Positions 1 through 6,846 of a DNA stretch of 9,234 nucleotides are shown here, one piece after another (within the stretch, counting starts at the first letter, position 1; each line of letters opens with the position of its first letter). The stretch is from Chloroflexota bacterium (GTDB lineage: Bacteria > Chloroflexota > Anaerolineae > CG2-30-64-16). Where the stretch lies: NCBI GenBank assembly GCA_029555885.1, contig JAKPQT010000500.1, forward strand, positions 1-9,234, in the 5' to 3' direction. The position numbers and the translations under genes were made by a program. Under the pieces are notes generated by a model, which had not been told where the DNA came from, did no database searches, and saw only the letters and a program-made list of their open reading frames with translations.

Positions 1-2
1 AG

Positions 3-767
3 GGCTACCGCTACATCCGCATCCAGATGGGCGGCTACGGCGGCAAGACCAGCATCCTCCACCCGCCGGAAGGCGCGCCCCCGGGCGCCTACTACGACCC
101 GCGCGACTACTGCCGCAATATGCTCCGCATGATGGAGCACATCCGCAGCGCAGTGGGCAATGAGGTGGAGCTGCTGCACGACATCCACGAGCGGCTCCAG
201 CCCATCGACGCGGTCCGCTTTGCGAAGGACGTCGAGCCGTTCAACCTCTTCTTCCTGGAGGACGCGCTCGCGCCGGAGGATATCGACTGGTTCCGCATGA
301 TGCGCGGGCAGTGCGCAACCCGGCTGGCGATGGGCGAGCTGTTCGTCAACCCGCGCGAATGGCAGCCCCTCATCACCGAGCGGCTCATCGACTTCATCCG
401 GATGCACTGCAGCGACATGGGCGGCATCACGCCCGCGCGCAACGCGGCCATATTAGCGAACGCGCACGGGGTCAAGACCGCCTGGCACGGGCCGGGCGAT
501 GTGTCGCCGGTCGGCCATGCAGCCAACCTGCACCTCGACCTGTGGGCGCCGAACTTCGGCATTCAGGAGTGGTGCCGCTTCCCGGACCTGGTCTACGAGA
601 TGTTCCCCGGGATGCCGGTCGTACGCGACGGCTATATGTACGGCAACGACCGGCCCGGCCTGGGCATCGACATTGACGAAAAGCTGGCCGAGCGTTATCC
701 TTGCACCGACGAAATCGAATGGTGGACTCAGACGCGCCTGCCCGACGGCACGCCCGCGCGCCCCTGA
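3..767 (+). CDS. manD: Mannonate/gluconate dehydratase-type enolase-superfamily protein (RspA/ManD subgroup), 5' truncated
   Basis: The 3' part (254 residues) of a roughly 400-residue enzyme; the reading frame is open to the left edge, so the start lies outside. ManD/RspA enzymes remove water from sugar acids such as D-mannonate or D-gluconate to give 2-keto-3-deoxy acids, using Mg2+ and abstracting a proton from the acid. Visible barrel motifs in order: HDIHERL with Asp at 180-182 and His at 186-188, LED with metal-ligand Glu at 258-260, MGE with Glu at 336-338, the ManD-typical WHGPGDVSPV with His at 486-488 and Asp at 498-500, and FGIQEW with Glu at 567-569. The GYMY...RPGLGIDIDEKLA segment near the C-terminus is also typical of RspA. 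The tail differs from the usual NW ending. Substrate cannot be read from sequence, and many members have low or no mannonate activity. The next gene starts 20 nt downstream, so the two are probably co-transcribed. Confidence 0.92.
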   Translation, partial: GYRYIRIQMGGYGGKTSILHPPEGAPPGAYYDPRDYCRNMLRMMEHIRSAVGNEVELLHDIHERLQPIDAVRFAKDVEPFNLFFLEDALAPEDIDWFRMMRGQCATRLAMGELFVNPREWQPLITERLIDFIRMHCSDMGGITPARNAAILANAHGVKTAWHGPGDVSPVGHAANLHLDLWAPNFGIQEWCRFPDLVYEMFPGMPVVRDGYMYGNDRPGLGIDIDEKLAERYPCTDEIEWWTQTRLPDGTPARP

Positions 768-787
768 CATAGTTTTCGGAGGTATCG

Positions 788-1627
788 ATGCCTGATCTCT
801 TTCCCCGCACGACGGTCGGCGGCGTGTCCGTCTCACGCTTGATTGCCGGCACCAACTGGTTCCTCGGTTACTCGCACACGAGCGCGGCGAAGGACCGCTT
901 CATCAAGAACTACCAGACGCGCGACAGCATTGCGGATATCCTCGAGGTGTTCCTGAGCTACGGCGTGGACACGGTCATGGGGCCGCAGAACCAGATGTTG
1001 ATCGACGGCATCCAAGAGGCACAGCAGCGCACGGGCCGCAAGGTCATCCTCGTCCTGACGCCCTGGTTCAACATCCTGCCCGACGGGCCCGAGGAGCTCG
1101 ACCCGCAGCGCGTGTTCGACCTGTGCATGCGCATGGGCGCCACCTTCTGCATGCCCCACCAGGGCATGACCGACGCGCTGCTCGACCGGATGCACCGCAA
1201 GCTGCGCGATATGGACAAATACAGCAAGATGATCCGTGATCGGGGCATGATTCCCGGTCTGTCTACGCACGCGCCTGAGACCATCACCATTGCGGACGAG
1301 ACCGGCGTCGACATCGAAACGTACATCCAGATCTACAACGCCATCGGCTTCCTGATGCAGGTCGAGGTGGACTGGGTGATGCGGCTCATCCGCAACGCGA
1401 AGAAACCCGTGATGACCATCAAGCCGCTGGCCGCGGGAAGGCTGCTGCCGCCGGTCGGCCTGGCCTACGTCTGGAACACTATCCGCGACTGCGACATGGT
1501 TACCATCGGGACGACCACGCCGGACGAGGCGCGCGAATCCATCGAGCTGTCGCTGGACTTTCTCAACCGCCGCCTGCCGGAGAACGCGCTGCAGACGACG
1601 CGCAGCAAACGCGTAATCACGGGCTGA
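788..1627 (+). CDS. Uncharacterised aldo/keto-reductase-like TIM-barrel protein
   Basis: A 279-residue cytosolic protein with no signal peptide or membrane segment. The ATG follows a clear ribosome site (GGAGG at 778-782, 5-nt spacing). The N-terminus (TTVGGVSVSRLIAGTNW, residues 8-24) resembles the first strand of aldo/keto reductases. The C-terminal third resembles their NADPH-binding half: KPLAAGRL from residue 212 and TIGTTTPDEARE from residue 239. Between them lie GATFCMPHQGMTD and RGMIPGLSTHAPETI, which I do not recognise from characterised reductases. I cannot identify the Asp-Tyr-Lys-His catalytic tetrad, so it may be a barrel that has lost or changed the activity. Its place 20 nt after a sugar-acid dehydratase suggests a role in the same pathway, as oxidoreductase, isomerase or aldolase-like enzyme. 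It stops at TGA just before a hairpin. Coding is certain; function is not. Confidence 0.85.
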   Translation: MPDLFPRTTVGGVSVSRLIAGTNWFLGYSHTSAAKDRFIKNYQTRDSIADILEVFLSYGVDTVMGPQNQMLIDGIQEAQQRTGRKVILVLTPWFNILPDGPEELDPQRVFDLCMRMGATFCMPHQGMTDALLDRMHRKLRDMDKYSKMIRDRGMIPGLSTHAPETITIADETGVDIETYIQIYNAIGFLMQVEVDWVMRLIRNAKKPVMTIKPLAAGRLLPPVGLAYVWNTIRDCDMVTIGTTTPDEARESIELSLDFLNRRLPENALQTTRSKRVITG

Positions 1628-1632
1628 TGACC

Positions 1633-1712
1633 GGTTGCAGGTTCGCAGGTTGCAGGTCGAAGGTTCGGGACATGACTGACCAGCTCAACTTGCAACCTGC
1701 TAACCTGCAACC
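1633..1712. repeat. Convergent-gene inverted repeat of GGTTGCA-type heptads; possible bidirectional terminator
   Basis: Two 25-nt arms, 1633-1657 and 1688-1712, are complementary at 23 of 25 positions, with one further G-U pair possible on one strand, around a 30-nt spacer. The left arm is made of the degenerate 7-nt unit GGTTGCA with one 8-nt slip, and the right arm mirrors it including the slip. It lies where the plus-strand gene ending at 1627 meets the minus-strand uvrA-like gene ending at 1700, a typical place for a two-way terminator. No run of T follows either arm, so factor-independent termination is uncertain. The right arm contains the last three sense codons and the TAG stop of the minus-strand gene. 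Confidence 0.75.
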
Positions 1713-4396
1713 ACAGCGCCCAGCAGCGCACCCGTGTGCGAGCCGGGCGTGCCCGCAACGGTCTCGGGCGGACCCTCTGCCACAATGCGCCCGCCGGCTG
1801 CACCGCCCTCCGGTCCCAGGTCGATGACCCAGTCTGCCACCTTCACCACGTCCAGGTTGTGCTCGATGACGATGACCGTGTGGCCCGCATCGACGAGCCG
1901 CTGCAGCAGGCGCAACAGGTGGGCCGTGTCCGCGGGGTGCAGGCCGGTCGTCGGCTCGTCCAGCAGGTAGAGGGTGCGGCCCGTCGCGCGGCGCGCCAGC
2001 TCCCGCGCTAGCTTGACGCGCTGCGCCTCGCCGCCTGAGAAGGTCGAGGCGGGCTGCCCAAGCTGGAGATACCCCAGGCCCGTCTCGACCATCAGCGCCA
2101 GCCGCTCCCTTGCCGCAGGGACCCCCTCGAACAGCAGCAGCGCCTCTGCGATAGTCAGGTCCAGCACCTCGGATATATCGTAGCCGCGTCCGGTGTCGCC
2201 CGCGTACTTGACTTCCAGCACCTCGCGGCGGTAGCGCCGGCCATGACACGCCGGGCAGCGCACGAGCACGTCGGACAGGAAGTGCATCTCCACGGCCAAC
2301 ACCCCCGCGCCTTCGCACCGCTCGCAGCGCCCGCCGGCTACATTGAACGAGAAGTGCTGCGCGGTCAACCCGCGTGCGCGGGCAGCCGGCTGGGCCGCGA
2401 ACGTCTCGCGGATGGGCGTAAACGCATCGGTGTACGTGGCCGCGTTGGAGCGCGTGCTCCGCCCGAGAGGGGTCTGGTCGATGGTGATGACCTTGTCCAG
2501 GTGCTCCCAGCCGGTGATGCCATCGTGCACGCCCGGCGCTGCGGATGCACCGAAGAACCGCTGCCGCGCGGCCCGGTCCAGGATGTCGAACATCAGCGTG
2601 GACTTGCCCGATCCCGCGACGCCGGTGACAGCCACGAGCATACCAGTCCCGTCCTGGCTGCGCAGAGGGAACCGGACGGTGATATCCTGCAGGTTATGCT
2701 CCCGTGCGCCGTGGACGGTCAACCACGGGCCAGCATCCGGCCCGCCCTGCGGTCGGCGGCGCACCGCGGGAACCTCAATGACACTCGCGCCGCTCAGGTA
2801 GCGCCCTGTCAGCGACTCCGGATTCGCGGCGACCTGCTCCGGCGTGCCCTGCGCGATGACCTGGCCGCCGTTGCGACCGCCGCCCGGCCCGAAATCCACG
2901 ATCCAATCGGCCGCAGCAATCATCTCGAGAGCGTGCTCGATGAGCAGGACGGTGTTGCCCAGGTCGCGCAGCGCCCTCAGCATGCCGACCAGTCGCGGGG
3001 TGTCGCGCGGGTGCAGGCCGATGGTCGGCTCGTCCAGCACATACAGCACCCCGGTCAGGCCGGAGCCGAGCAGCGCGGCCAGCCGTAATCGTTGGCCCTC
3101 ACCCGCCGACAGGGAAGGCGTGGCCCGCTCCAACGTCAGATAGCCCAGGCCCACCTCCACGAGCCGCCGCACGCGCTCGCGCAGGTCGGTCACGATCGGC
3201 TCTGCCACCAGCCAGTCCTCCGGCGGCAGCCCGGCCTGCAATCCATCGACCCATTCCGCCAACTGGAGGAACGACAGCCGTGAGATTGCTTCGTCATCCG
3301 GGTGCGCAGCATCCTTCGACTGCGTGCGTTGCTGCGCAACGCCCATCCGCTCAGGATGCATCGTATCCCGTACAAGGTGGCGGCCCAGCACCGTCACCGC
3401 GCGCGACTCGGGGCGCAGCCGCGCGCCGCGGCAGTCCGGGCAGATTGTCTGTACCAGGGTGCGCTCGAGTTTCTCCCGATACTCCATATCGCTCGCACGT
3501 TCCGCATGGCGGCGCAGCAGGTTCGTGACAAGGCCCTCGAAACGACCCTTTGCGACCGTGGGCGGCGGCTCAACGCCGGGGAAATGACGGCGGAACGCTT
3601 CGCTCGTGACGCCGTGCAGCAGCAGTTCGCGCTGCACCGGGCCGAGGTCGCGCACGGGGGTCGCGGGGTCGAACGCAAAGCCGTAGTAGTGAGCGGCGGA
3701 CTGCAATGTTTGCGTGTAATACGGAATGGCCGCCTTGTTCCAGCCGGTCACCGCGCCGTCGAGGATGCTCTTGTCCTCATCCAGCAGGCGAGTGACATCC
3801 GCCGCATAAACGGTACCGAGTCCGGTGCAGGTTGGGCACGCGCCGGCCGGCTTGTTGAACGAGAAGTGCGCCATGTTCATGACGGGCAGCCGTGCGCCGC
3901 AGTGCGGGCACGCCACCCACTCTCCGTCCGCCTGGCTCGAATCGCCCGCCTCAGTCGGCCCGCCTGCCTCGGTCAGTTCGTCTGACTCCTCGTCCCACAG
4001 CCCCTCGTAGCCGCCTGCGTGGTCGGGCGGGACATCTGCGCCGCACCGCGGGCAGGGCCGGTGGCCCACACGCGCGTAGAGCACCCGCAGATAGGTAAAG
4101 ACCTCGGTGGCCGTGCCGACCGTCGAGCGCGGCGAGCGGTTGGTGATTCCCTGGTCCACGCTGATCGAGGGCGACAGGCCGGTGATGCTGTCGACCGCCG
4201 GCTTGCTGCCGTAGGTCACCATCCCAAGCGATTCCAGGTACTGGCGCTGGCCCTCCATGTGCAGCGTATCGAAGGCCAGAGTGGACTTGCCCGACCCGGA
4301 CACGCCGGTGAAGACCACTAGCTTGTTCTTGGGGATCGTCAACGTGACGTTCTTTAGGTTGTGCAGCCGCGCGCCGCGAATCGTGATTTCAGACAT
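1700..4396 (-). CDS. uvrA: UvrA-family ABC ATPase lacking most of the UvrB-binding region (UvrA paralogue)
   Basis: An 898-residue soluble ATPase with the UvrA domain order. P-loops are GVSGSGKST at 31-39 and GVAGSGKST at 592-600. ABC signatures are LSAGEGQR from residue 429 (first Gly replaced by Ala) and FSGGEAQR from 786. Both Walker B motifs read LDEPT. Cys pairs occur at 115/118, 163/166, 187/190 and 319/322, and the C-terminal zinc module is C691-x2-C694-x19-C714-x2-C717. Canonical UvrA has about 130 residues between the first two Cys pairs, including the UvrB-binding domain; here there are about 45, low in complexity. That fits class II UvrA proteins such as UvrA2/DrrC, which bind DNA or act in DNA-drug tolerance, more than the housekeeping repair subunit. 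The ATG at 4396 is chosen because homology begins there ([16 protein letters not shown]) and AGAGG (4404-4408) lies 7 nt upstream. The frame stays open to 4912, but that part overlaps another gene. It starts 38 nt after the U32-like gene on the same strand. A hairpin insert occupies residues 346-363. Confidence 0.93.
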   Translation of the reverse strand: MSEITIRGARLHNLKNVTLTIPKNKLVVFTGVSGSGKSTLAFDTLHMEGQRQYLESLGMVTYGSKPAVDSITGLSPSISVDQGITNRSPRSTVGTATEVFTYLRVLYARVGHRPCPRCGADVPPDHAGGYEGLWDEESDELTEAGGPTEAGDSSQADGEWVACPHCGARLPVMNMAHFSFNKPAGACPTCTGLGTVYAADVTRLLDEDKSILDGAVTGWNKAAIPYYTQTLQSAAHYYGFAFDPATPVRDLGPVQRELLLHGVTSEAFRRHFPGVEPPPTVAKGRFEGLVTNLLRRHAERASDMEYREKLERTLVQTICPDCRGARLRPESRAVTVLGRHLVRDTMHPERMGVAQQRTQSKDAAHPDDEAISRLSFLQLAEWVDGLQAGLPPEDWLVAEPIVTDLRERVRRLVEVGLGYLTLERATPSLSAGEGQRLRLAALLGSGLTGVLYVLDEPTIGLHPRDTPRLVGMLRALRDLGNTVLLIEHALEMIAAADWIVDFGPGGGRNGGQVIAQGTPEQVAANPESLTGRYLSGASVIEVPAVRRRPQGGPDAGPWLTVHGAREHNLQDITVRFPLRSQDGTGMLVAVTGVAGSGKSTLMFDILDRAARQRFFGASAAPGVHDGITGWEHLDKVITIDQTPLGRSTRSNAATYTDAFTPIRETFAAQPAARARGLTAQHFSFNVAGGRCERCEGAGVLAVEMHFLSDVLVRCPACHGRRYRREVLEVKYAGDTGRGYDISEVLDLTIAEALLLFEGVPAARERLALMVETGLGYLQLGQPASTFSGGEAQRVKLARELARRATGRTLYLLDEPTTGLHPADTAHLLRLLQRLVDAGHTVIVIEHNLDVVKVADWVIDLGPEGGAAGGRIVAEGPPETVAGTPGSHTGALLGAVVAG
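3309..3359. repeat. Nested inverted repeat inserted in frame inside the uvrA-like gene
   Basis: Outer arms GCATCCT (3309-3315) and AGGATGC (3353-3359) enclose a second perfect hairpin, GCGTTGC-TGC-GCAACGC (3326-3342). The stretch encodes about residues 346-363 of the UvrA-like protein, between the segment after the fourth Cys pair and the [12 protein letters not shown] helix. By eye the canonical E. coli UvrA has nothing matching at this point. The translated piece is hydrophilic (rich in Gln, Lys, Asp and His) and keeps the frame open. It looks like a small palindromic repeat element that landed in a tolerated loop; from memory, CATCCTTCGAC...TCAGGATG-like palindromes occur dispersed in other bacterial genomes, but I could not check this. 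Confidence 0.6.
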
Positions 4397-4434
4397 CCCA
4401 GAACCTCTGACACCCGGATGATGCTGCTGGCAGT

Positions 4435-5367
4435 TCAGATGACCGGGACGCCCAGACCCACAGCACCGCGCTCCGAAGTATGATACTCTGCGCCCGACCG
4501 GGCCAGCAGTTCCAGCGCGATCGCGGCGCGGCGCACGCGCTCGCGGCCGGTGGCGACCGCCGCGGCCTGGAGGTGCAGGCCGCTGGGATAGATGCTCGGC
4601 GCGTTGCGCAGCCCGAACTTGAGATAGAGCGGCGCGCCCACGCGCACCAACTCGGGCACCTCGTAGTAACGCATGAACCCGCCCAGGCCGTCCGGCCCTT
4701 CGATATACAGGTCCACCGGCAGGTCCACGACCTGCCGCAGGGCCGCCAGCTTCGCCAGCGAGATATCGGAGGCCACATTGACCGTCGTCAGCCCGGCCTG
4801 TTCGAGCATCCGCACACTGACGGGGTTGGCTGTCGAGCCCATGACCGCTGACGCCTTGATGACCAGGTCCGCAGGCAGCAGGCCGCGCGCCTTCGCCTGG
4901 CCGGCCACCCACAACAACCCCTCGTCGGCCACGAGGATGCTGCGGATACCCTGCTCCACCCCGCGCAGCACGTCAGCCAGCGCATAGGCAAGCTGGTCCA
5001 TGCCCAGGTGACGCCAGCCAAACTGCTTGCCGTCGGGCGTCAGTGGCTGTGCGCCGCCGTCCCACCCTGCGCGCGGCCCGACAAACAGGCACACTTCGAT
5101 GCCTGCCGCGTGGCCCAGCCGCGCCATCTCGCGCAGCTCCGCGTCGGTGAGCAGCATCATGCCGCTGCCCTGCGAGATGCGCTGGACGGGCACGCCGCGG
5201 CGCTCAGCCTCATCCAGCACCGCAGCCAGCGCGTCCGGCCCCTCGACGCTGGGAATCTCGATGCGATAGTGTGCGCCATCCCCGAACCGCTTTGCGGATG
5301 TGGGCAGGTCGTGCCGGTCGCGGGGCGGGAGCCCCAGCGCGGTCAGGATGTCCTGAGCATGAGTCAT
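4435..5367 (-). CDS. U32 peptidase-like TIM-barrel protein, function unknown
   Basis: A 310-residue cytosolic protein. The ATG at 5367 is chosen because AAGGAGGT (5373-5380) lies 5 nt upstream; the frame stays open to 5550, but that part would translate the 24-bp hairpin and gives an unlikely Arg-rich peptide. The sequence runs through alternating strand and helix stretches, e.g. RIEIPSVEG, VPVQRISQGSG, GIEVCLFVGPRAGWD, SILVADEGLLW, DLVIKASAVMG, TVNVASD and LPVDLYIEGPDG. It ends with LYLKFGLRNAPSIYPSG. The overall look matches short proteins labelled U32-family peptidase in actinobacteria and other environmental genomes. The Cys-containing U32 signature is absent, so peptidase activity is doubtful; the fold also suits a sugar-phosphate or aldolase-like enzyme. 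It precedes the UvrA-like gene by 38 nt on the same strand, so the two are probably co-transcribed. Confidence 0.8.
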   Translation of the reverse strand: MTHAQDILTALGLPPRDRHDLPTSAKRFGDGAHYRIEIPSVEGPDALAAVLDEAERRGVPVQRISQGSGMMLLTDAELREMARLGHAAGIEVCLFVGPRAGWDGGAQPLTPDGKQFGWRHLGMDQLAYALADVLRGVEQGIRSILVADEGLLWVAGQAKARGLLPADLVIKASAVMGSTANPVSVRMLEQAGLTTVNVASDISLAKLAALRQVVDLPVDLYIEGPDGLGGFMRYYEVPELVRVGAPLYLKFGLRNAPSIYPSGLHLQAAAVATGRERVRRAAIALELLARSGAEYHTSERGAVGLGVPVI

Positions 5368-5390
5368 GTGGCACCTCCTTGATGCCCCGA

Positions 5391-5419
5391 AACATAGCAT
5401 AGTACGCGACAACCGCCAA
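5391..5419 (-). promoter_or_regulatory. Candidate sigma70-type promoter for the U32-like/UvrA-like unit
   Basis: On the minus strand TTGGCG (5414-5419) and TATGTT (5391-5396) are spaced by 17 nt. The start point would fall close to the strong ribosome site at 5373-5380, giving a very short leader. Both boxes deviate from consensus, so this is a candidate only. Its upstream edge lies 7 nt from the 24-bp hairpin. Confidence 0.4.
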
Positions 5420-5426
5420 GCTCGTT

Positions 5427-5488
5427 GGTTCGTGGCGGGCGCAGGTGCGCGCGTGGATGATCGGGCGCACCTGCGCCTGCCACGAACC
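5427..5488. repeat. Near-perfect 24-bp hairpin, probably a dispersed palindromic element
   Basis: Arms 5427-5450 and 5465-5488 match at 23 of 24 positions, and the odd pair is G-U on one strand. The loop is 14 nt. The arms begin GGTTCGTGGCGGGCGCAGG and are GC-rich, unlike the heptad repeats elsewhere in the window. Between two divergent genes it cannot terminate either of them. It may be a REP/MITE-like element or a structural spacer upstream of the minus-strand promoter. Confidence 0.75.
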
Positions 5489-5543
5489 AGATAGATTACC
5501 TGGGGCAAGTACTCAGGCTGTCCTGCCGCGCGCTCACGGCAAT

Positions 5544-5572
5544 TTGACATGCCTTCCGCCGTGCGTTACAAT
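5544..5572 (+). promoter_or_regulatory. Strong sigma70-type promoter of the lacI operon
   Basis: TTGACA (5544-5549), a full consensus -35 box, lies exactly 17 nt from TACAAT (5567-5572), one base from the consensus -10 box. The expected start is near 5579, leaving a leader of about 100 nt before lacI. It is the best promoter match in the window, and all genes to its right read in the same direction. Confidence 0.75.
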
Positions 5573-5579
5573 CGACGCG

Positions 5580-5605
5580 GAAACGATTTCATGATATGCG
5601 TATCA
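5580..5605. promoter_or_regulatory. Candidate LacI-family operator(s) at the transcription start
   Basis: GAAACGATTTC (5580-5590) has perfect GAAA/TTTC arms around a CG-containing centre, the layout commonly bound by LacI-family repressors. TGATATGCGTATCA (5592-5605) follows directly with perfect 5-nt arms. Both sit at or just after the predicted start, where a bound repressor would block transcription. With a LacI-family gene next downstream, autoregulation is the simplest reading. Which palindrome is bound is not known. Confidence 0.5.
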
Positions 5606-5667
5606 CGCGCGTAGCATGCTCCAGGCTTGTCCGACCACTACCGACTGACTATCCGCTTGCGCCGCTC

Positions 5668-5681
5668 GAGGAGGAGTGTTG
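5668..5681 (+). promoter_or_regulatory. lacI ribosome site deciding a TTG start
   Basis: GAGGAG (5668-5673) and AGGAGG (5669-5674) precede two possible starts, GTG at 5676 and TTG at 5679. The GTG is only 1-2 nt from the purine run, too close for normal initiation. The TTG has 4-5 nt and gives MTTIIDVARRAG, the usual LacI N-terminus. TTG is therefore preferred, though GTG would add just one residue. Confidence 0.65.
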
Positions 5682-6773
5682 ACCACGATCATCGATGTGG
5701 CTCGCCGCGCCGGTGTCTCTCCGGTCACTGTTTCGCGCGTCATGAACCGCGCGCCAAACGTCAATCCGGAAACGCGCGCGCGGGTAGAGCAAGCGATTGC
5801 AGAGCTCGGCTATCTGCCGAGCACCGTCGCCCGCAGCCTCCGCTCCAAACGCACGCGGTCACTCGCTCTGCTCCTGCCCGATATCACCAACACCTTCTGG
5901 ACGACCGTCGCTCGCGGTGTAGAGGACACCGCCCAAACCTTCGGTTACGCCGTGTTCGTCTGCAACACGGACGAGGACTGCCAGAAACAGCAGCGCTACC
6001 TGGAGCTGGCCGTCAGCCAGCGCGCCGATGGCGTACTCATCGCACCTTGTCACAACGACGCCGCCGCGCTGCGCGTGCTCCGCGAGCGCGGGGTGCCGAC
6101 AGTTACCGTTGACCGTCGCATCGAAGGCTGGAATGTGGATGCAGTCCTGGGCGACTCGACCGGCGGCGCGCGTGCCCTGGTGCAACATCTCATCGCGCTG
6201 GGCCACCGCCGCATCGCCGTCATTTCCGGTCCGGCCACGACGTCCACCGCCGAAGACCGCGTCACGGGCTACCGCGAGGCGCTCGTCCAGGCGGGGATGC
6301 CCGTAGACGACAACTTGATCCGCCGCGGGCAGTTCAAGGCCGGCGCCGGAGAGGAACTCGCCCGCAGCCTGCTTGCAGCGGGAAACTGCCCCTCGGCCAT
6401 TTTTGCGGCAAACAACGCGATTGCCCTCGGCGCGATCGACGCGATCCTGGCCGGGGGCCGGCGCATCCCCCAGGATGTCGCGCTTGTCGCGTTCGATGAT
6501 TTTGCCGATGCCTCGCACCTGTTCCCGTTCCTGACAGTGGCGGTGCAGCCTGCATATGAAATGGGCTGCGCCGCGGCCCGCTTACTGCTCGAACGTCTGG
6601 CAGGGGCAGGCCCCGTGCAGCCCGCGCACATTGTCTTGCCGTGTCGTCTGATAGTGCGCCATTCGTGCGGCAGCCGCCTGCGTGCAGGCGGAAAAACGCT
6701 CTCGCTGCCGCTGACGGTCGAAGTTTCAGAAGTTGAAGGCTCGAAGGTTGAAGGTTTAAAAGTTGATGGTTGA
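5679..6773 (+). CDS. LacI-family transcriptional regulator
   Basis: A 364-residue sugar-responsive DNA-binding protein. The helix-turn-helix occupies residues 4-23 (IIDVARRAGVSPVTVSRVMN), followed by the hinge region with ELGYLPSTVARSLRSKRT. The effector domain, a periplasmic-binding-protein-like sensor, starts at SLALLLPDITNTFW and includes GHRRIAVISGP, a DRVTGYREAL segment, VALVAFDDFADAS and VAVQPAYEMGCAAARLLLERL. The family normally ends soon after the LPCRLIVRHS segment; here about 30 residues follow, and the last 15 or so are encoded by intergenic heptad repeats. It is the first gene of the plus-strand operon and lies behind a strong promoter with operator-like palindromes, so it probably represses itself and the genes after it until a sugar or sugar acid binds. 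The ligand is not readable from sequence; L-rhamnose or a relative is a guess from the downstream rhaM. Confidence 0.93.
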   Translation: MTTIIDVARRAGVSPVTVSRVMNRAPNVNPETRARVEQAIAELGYLPSTVARSLRSKRTRSLALLLPDITNTFWTTVARGVEDTAQTFGYAVFVCNTDEDCQKQQRYLELAVSQRADGVLIAPCHNDAAALRVLRERGVPTVTVDRRIEGWNVDAVLGDSTGGARALVQHLIALGHRRIAVISGPATTSTAEDRVTGYREALVQAGMPVDDNLIRRGQFKAGAGEELARSLLAAGNCPSAIFAANNAIALGAIDAILAGGRRIPQDVALVAFDDFADASHLFPFLTVAVQPAYEMGCAAARLLLERLAGAGPVQPAHIVLPCRLIVRHSCGSRLRAGGKTLSLPLTVEVSEVEGSKVEGLKVDG

Positions 6774-6824
6774 GGAACAGCGGTCGGAATATAGCCTCAA
6801 CTTGTAACCTTAGAACTTGCAACT
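6731..6824. repeat. Heptad-repeat imperfect hairpin over the lacI 3' end
   Basis: The left side, 6731-6772, reads as six consecutive 7-nt units: AGTTGAA, GGCTCGA, AGGTTGA, AGGTTTA, AAAGTTG, ATGGTTG. The right side, about 6795-6824, is an imperfect reverse complement; about 21 of 30 positions match by eye. It includes the lacI stop codon and encodes the end of the protein. The gap lies between two same-strand genes, so the structure could be a partial terminator, an mRNA stabiliser or neutral repeat. No T-run follows. Confidence 0.65.
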
Positions 6825-6846
6825 CCTCGACAGTAGGATGATGGAA

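Larger units (their letters stand above)
5368..5678. other. Divergent intergenic control region
   Basis: This 311-nt gap separates the minus-strand U32-like/UvrA-like unit from the plus-strand lacI operon. From left to right it holds the ribosome site and candidate promoter of the minus-strand unit, a 24-bp hairpin (5427-5488), the strong plus-strand promoter (5544-5572), operator-like palindromes (5580-5605), a perfect 8-bp palindrome AGCATGCT (5613-5620), and a roughly 100-nt leader ending in the lacI ribosome site. I see no gene in it. Confidence 0.75.

Noticed and set aside
3..767. L-rhamnonate dehydratase, suggested by the nearby rhaM
   Set aside because: The WHGPGDVSPV and RPGLGIDIDEKLA segments match RspA/ManD and not the rhamnonate dehydratase pattern as I know it.
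1633..1712. Classical factor-independent terminator
   Set aside because: The stem is good but no T-run follows on either strand, so it is listed as a repeat with possible terminator role.
2243..3985. Long plus-strand frames opposite uvrA
   Set aside because: Shadow frames in high-GC DNA; no recognisable domains, and the minus-strand gene has full motif support.
4397..4912. Upstream extension of the uvrA frame giving a 1070-residue protein
   Set aside because: It overlaps the U32-like gene, has no family similarity, is rich in Arg and Gly, and the UvrA match and ribosome site both point to 4396.
5368..5550. Upstream extension of the U32-like frame
   Set aside because: It would translate the 24-bp hairpin into an Arg-rich peptide, while a near-perfect ribosome site sits just before ATG 5367.
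5859..6518. A 219-residue minus-strand frame opposite lacI
   Set aside because: Composition is typical of an antisense frame, with no motifs, and lacI is clearly the coding strand.
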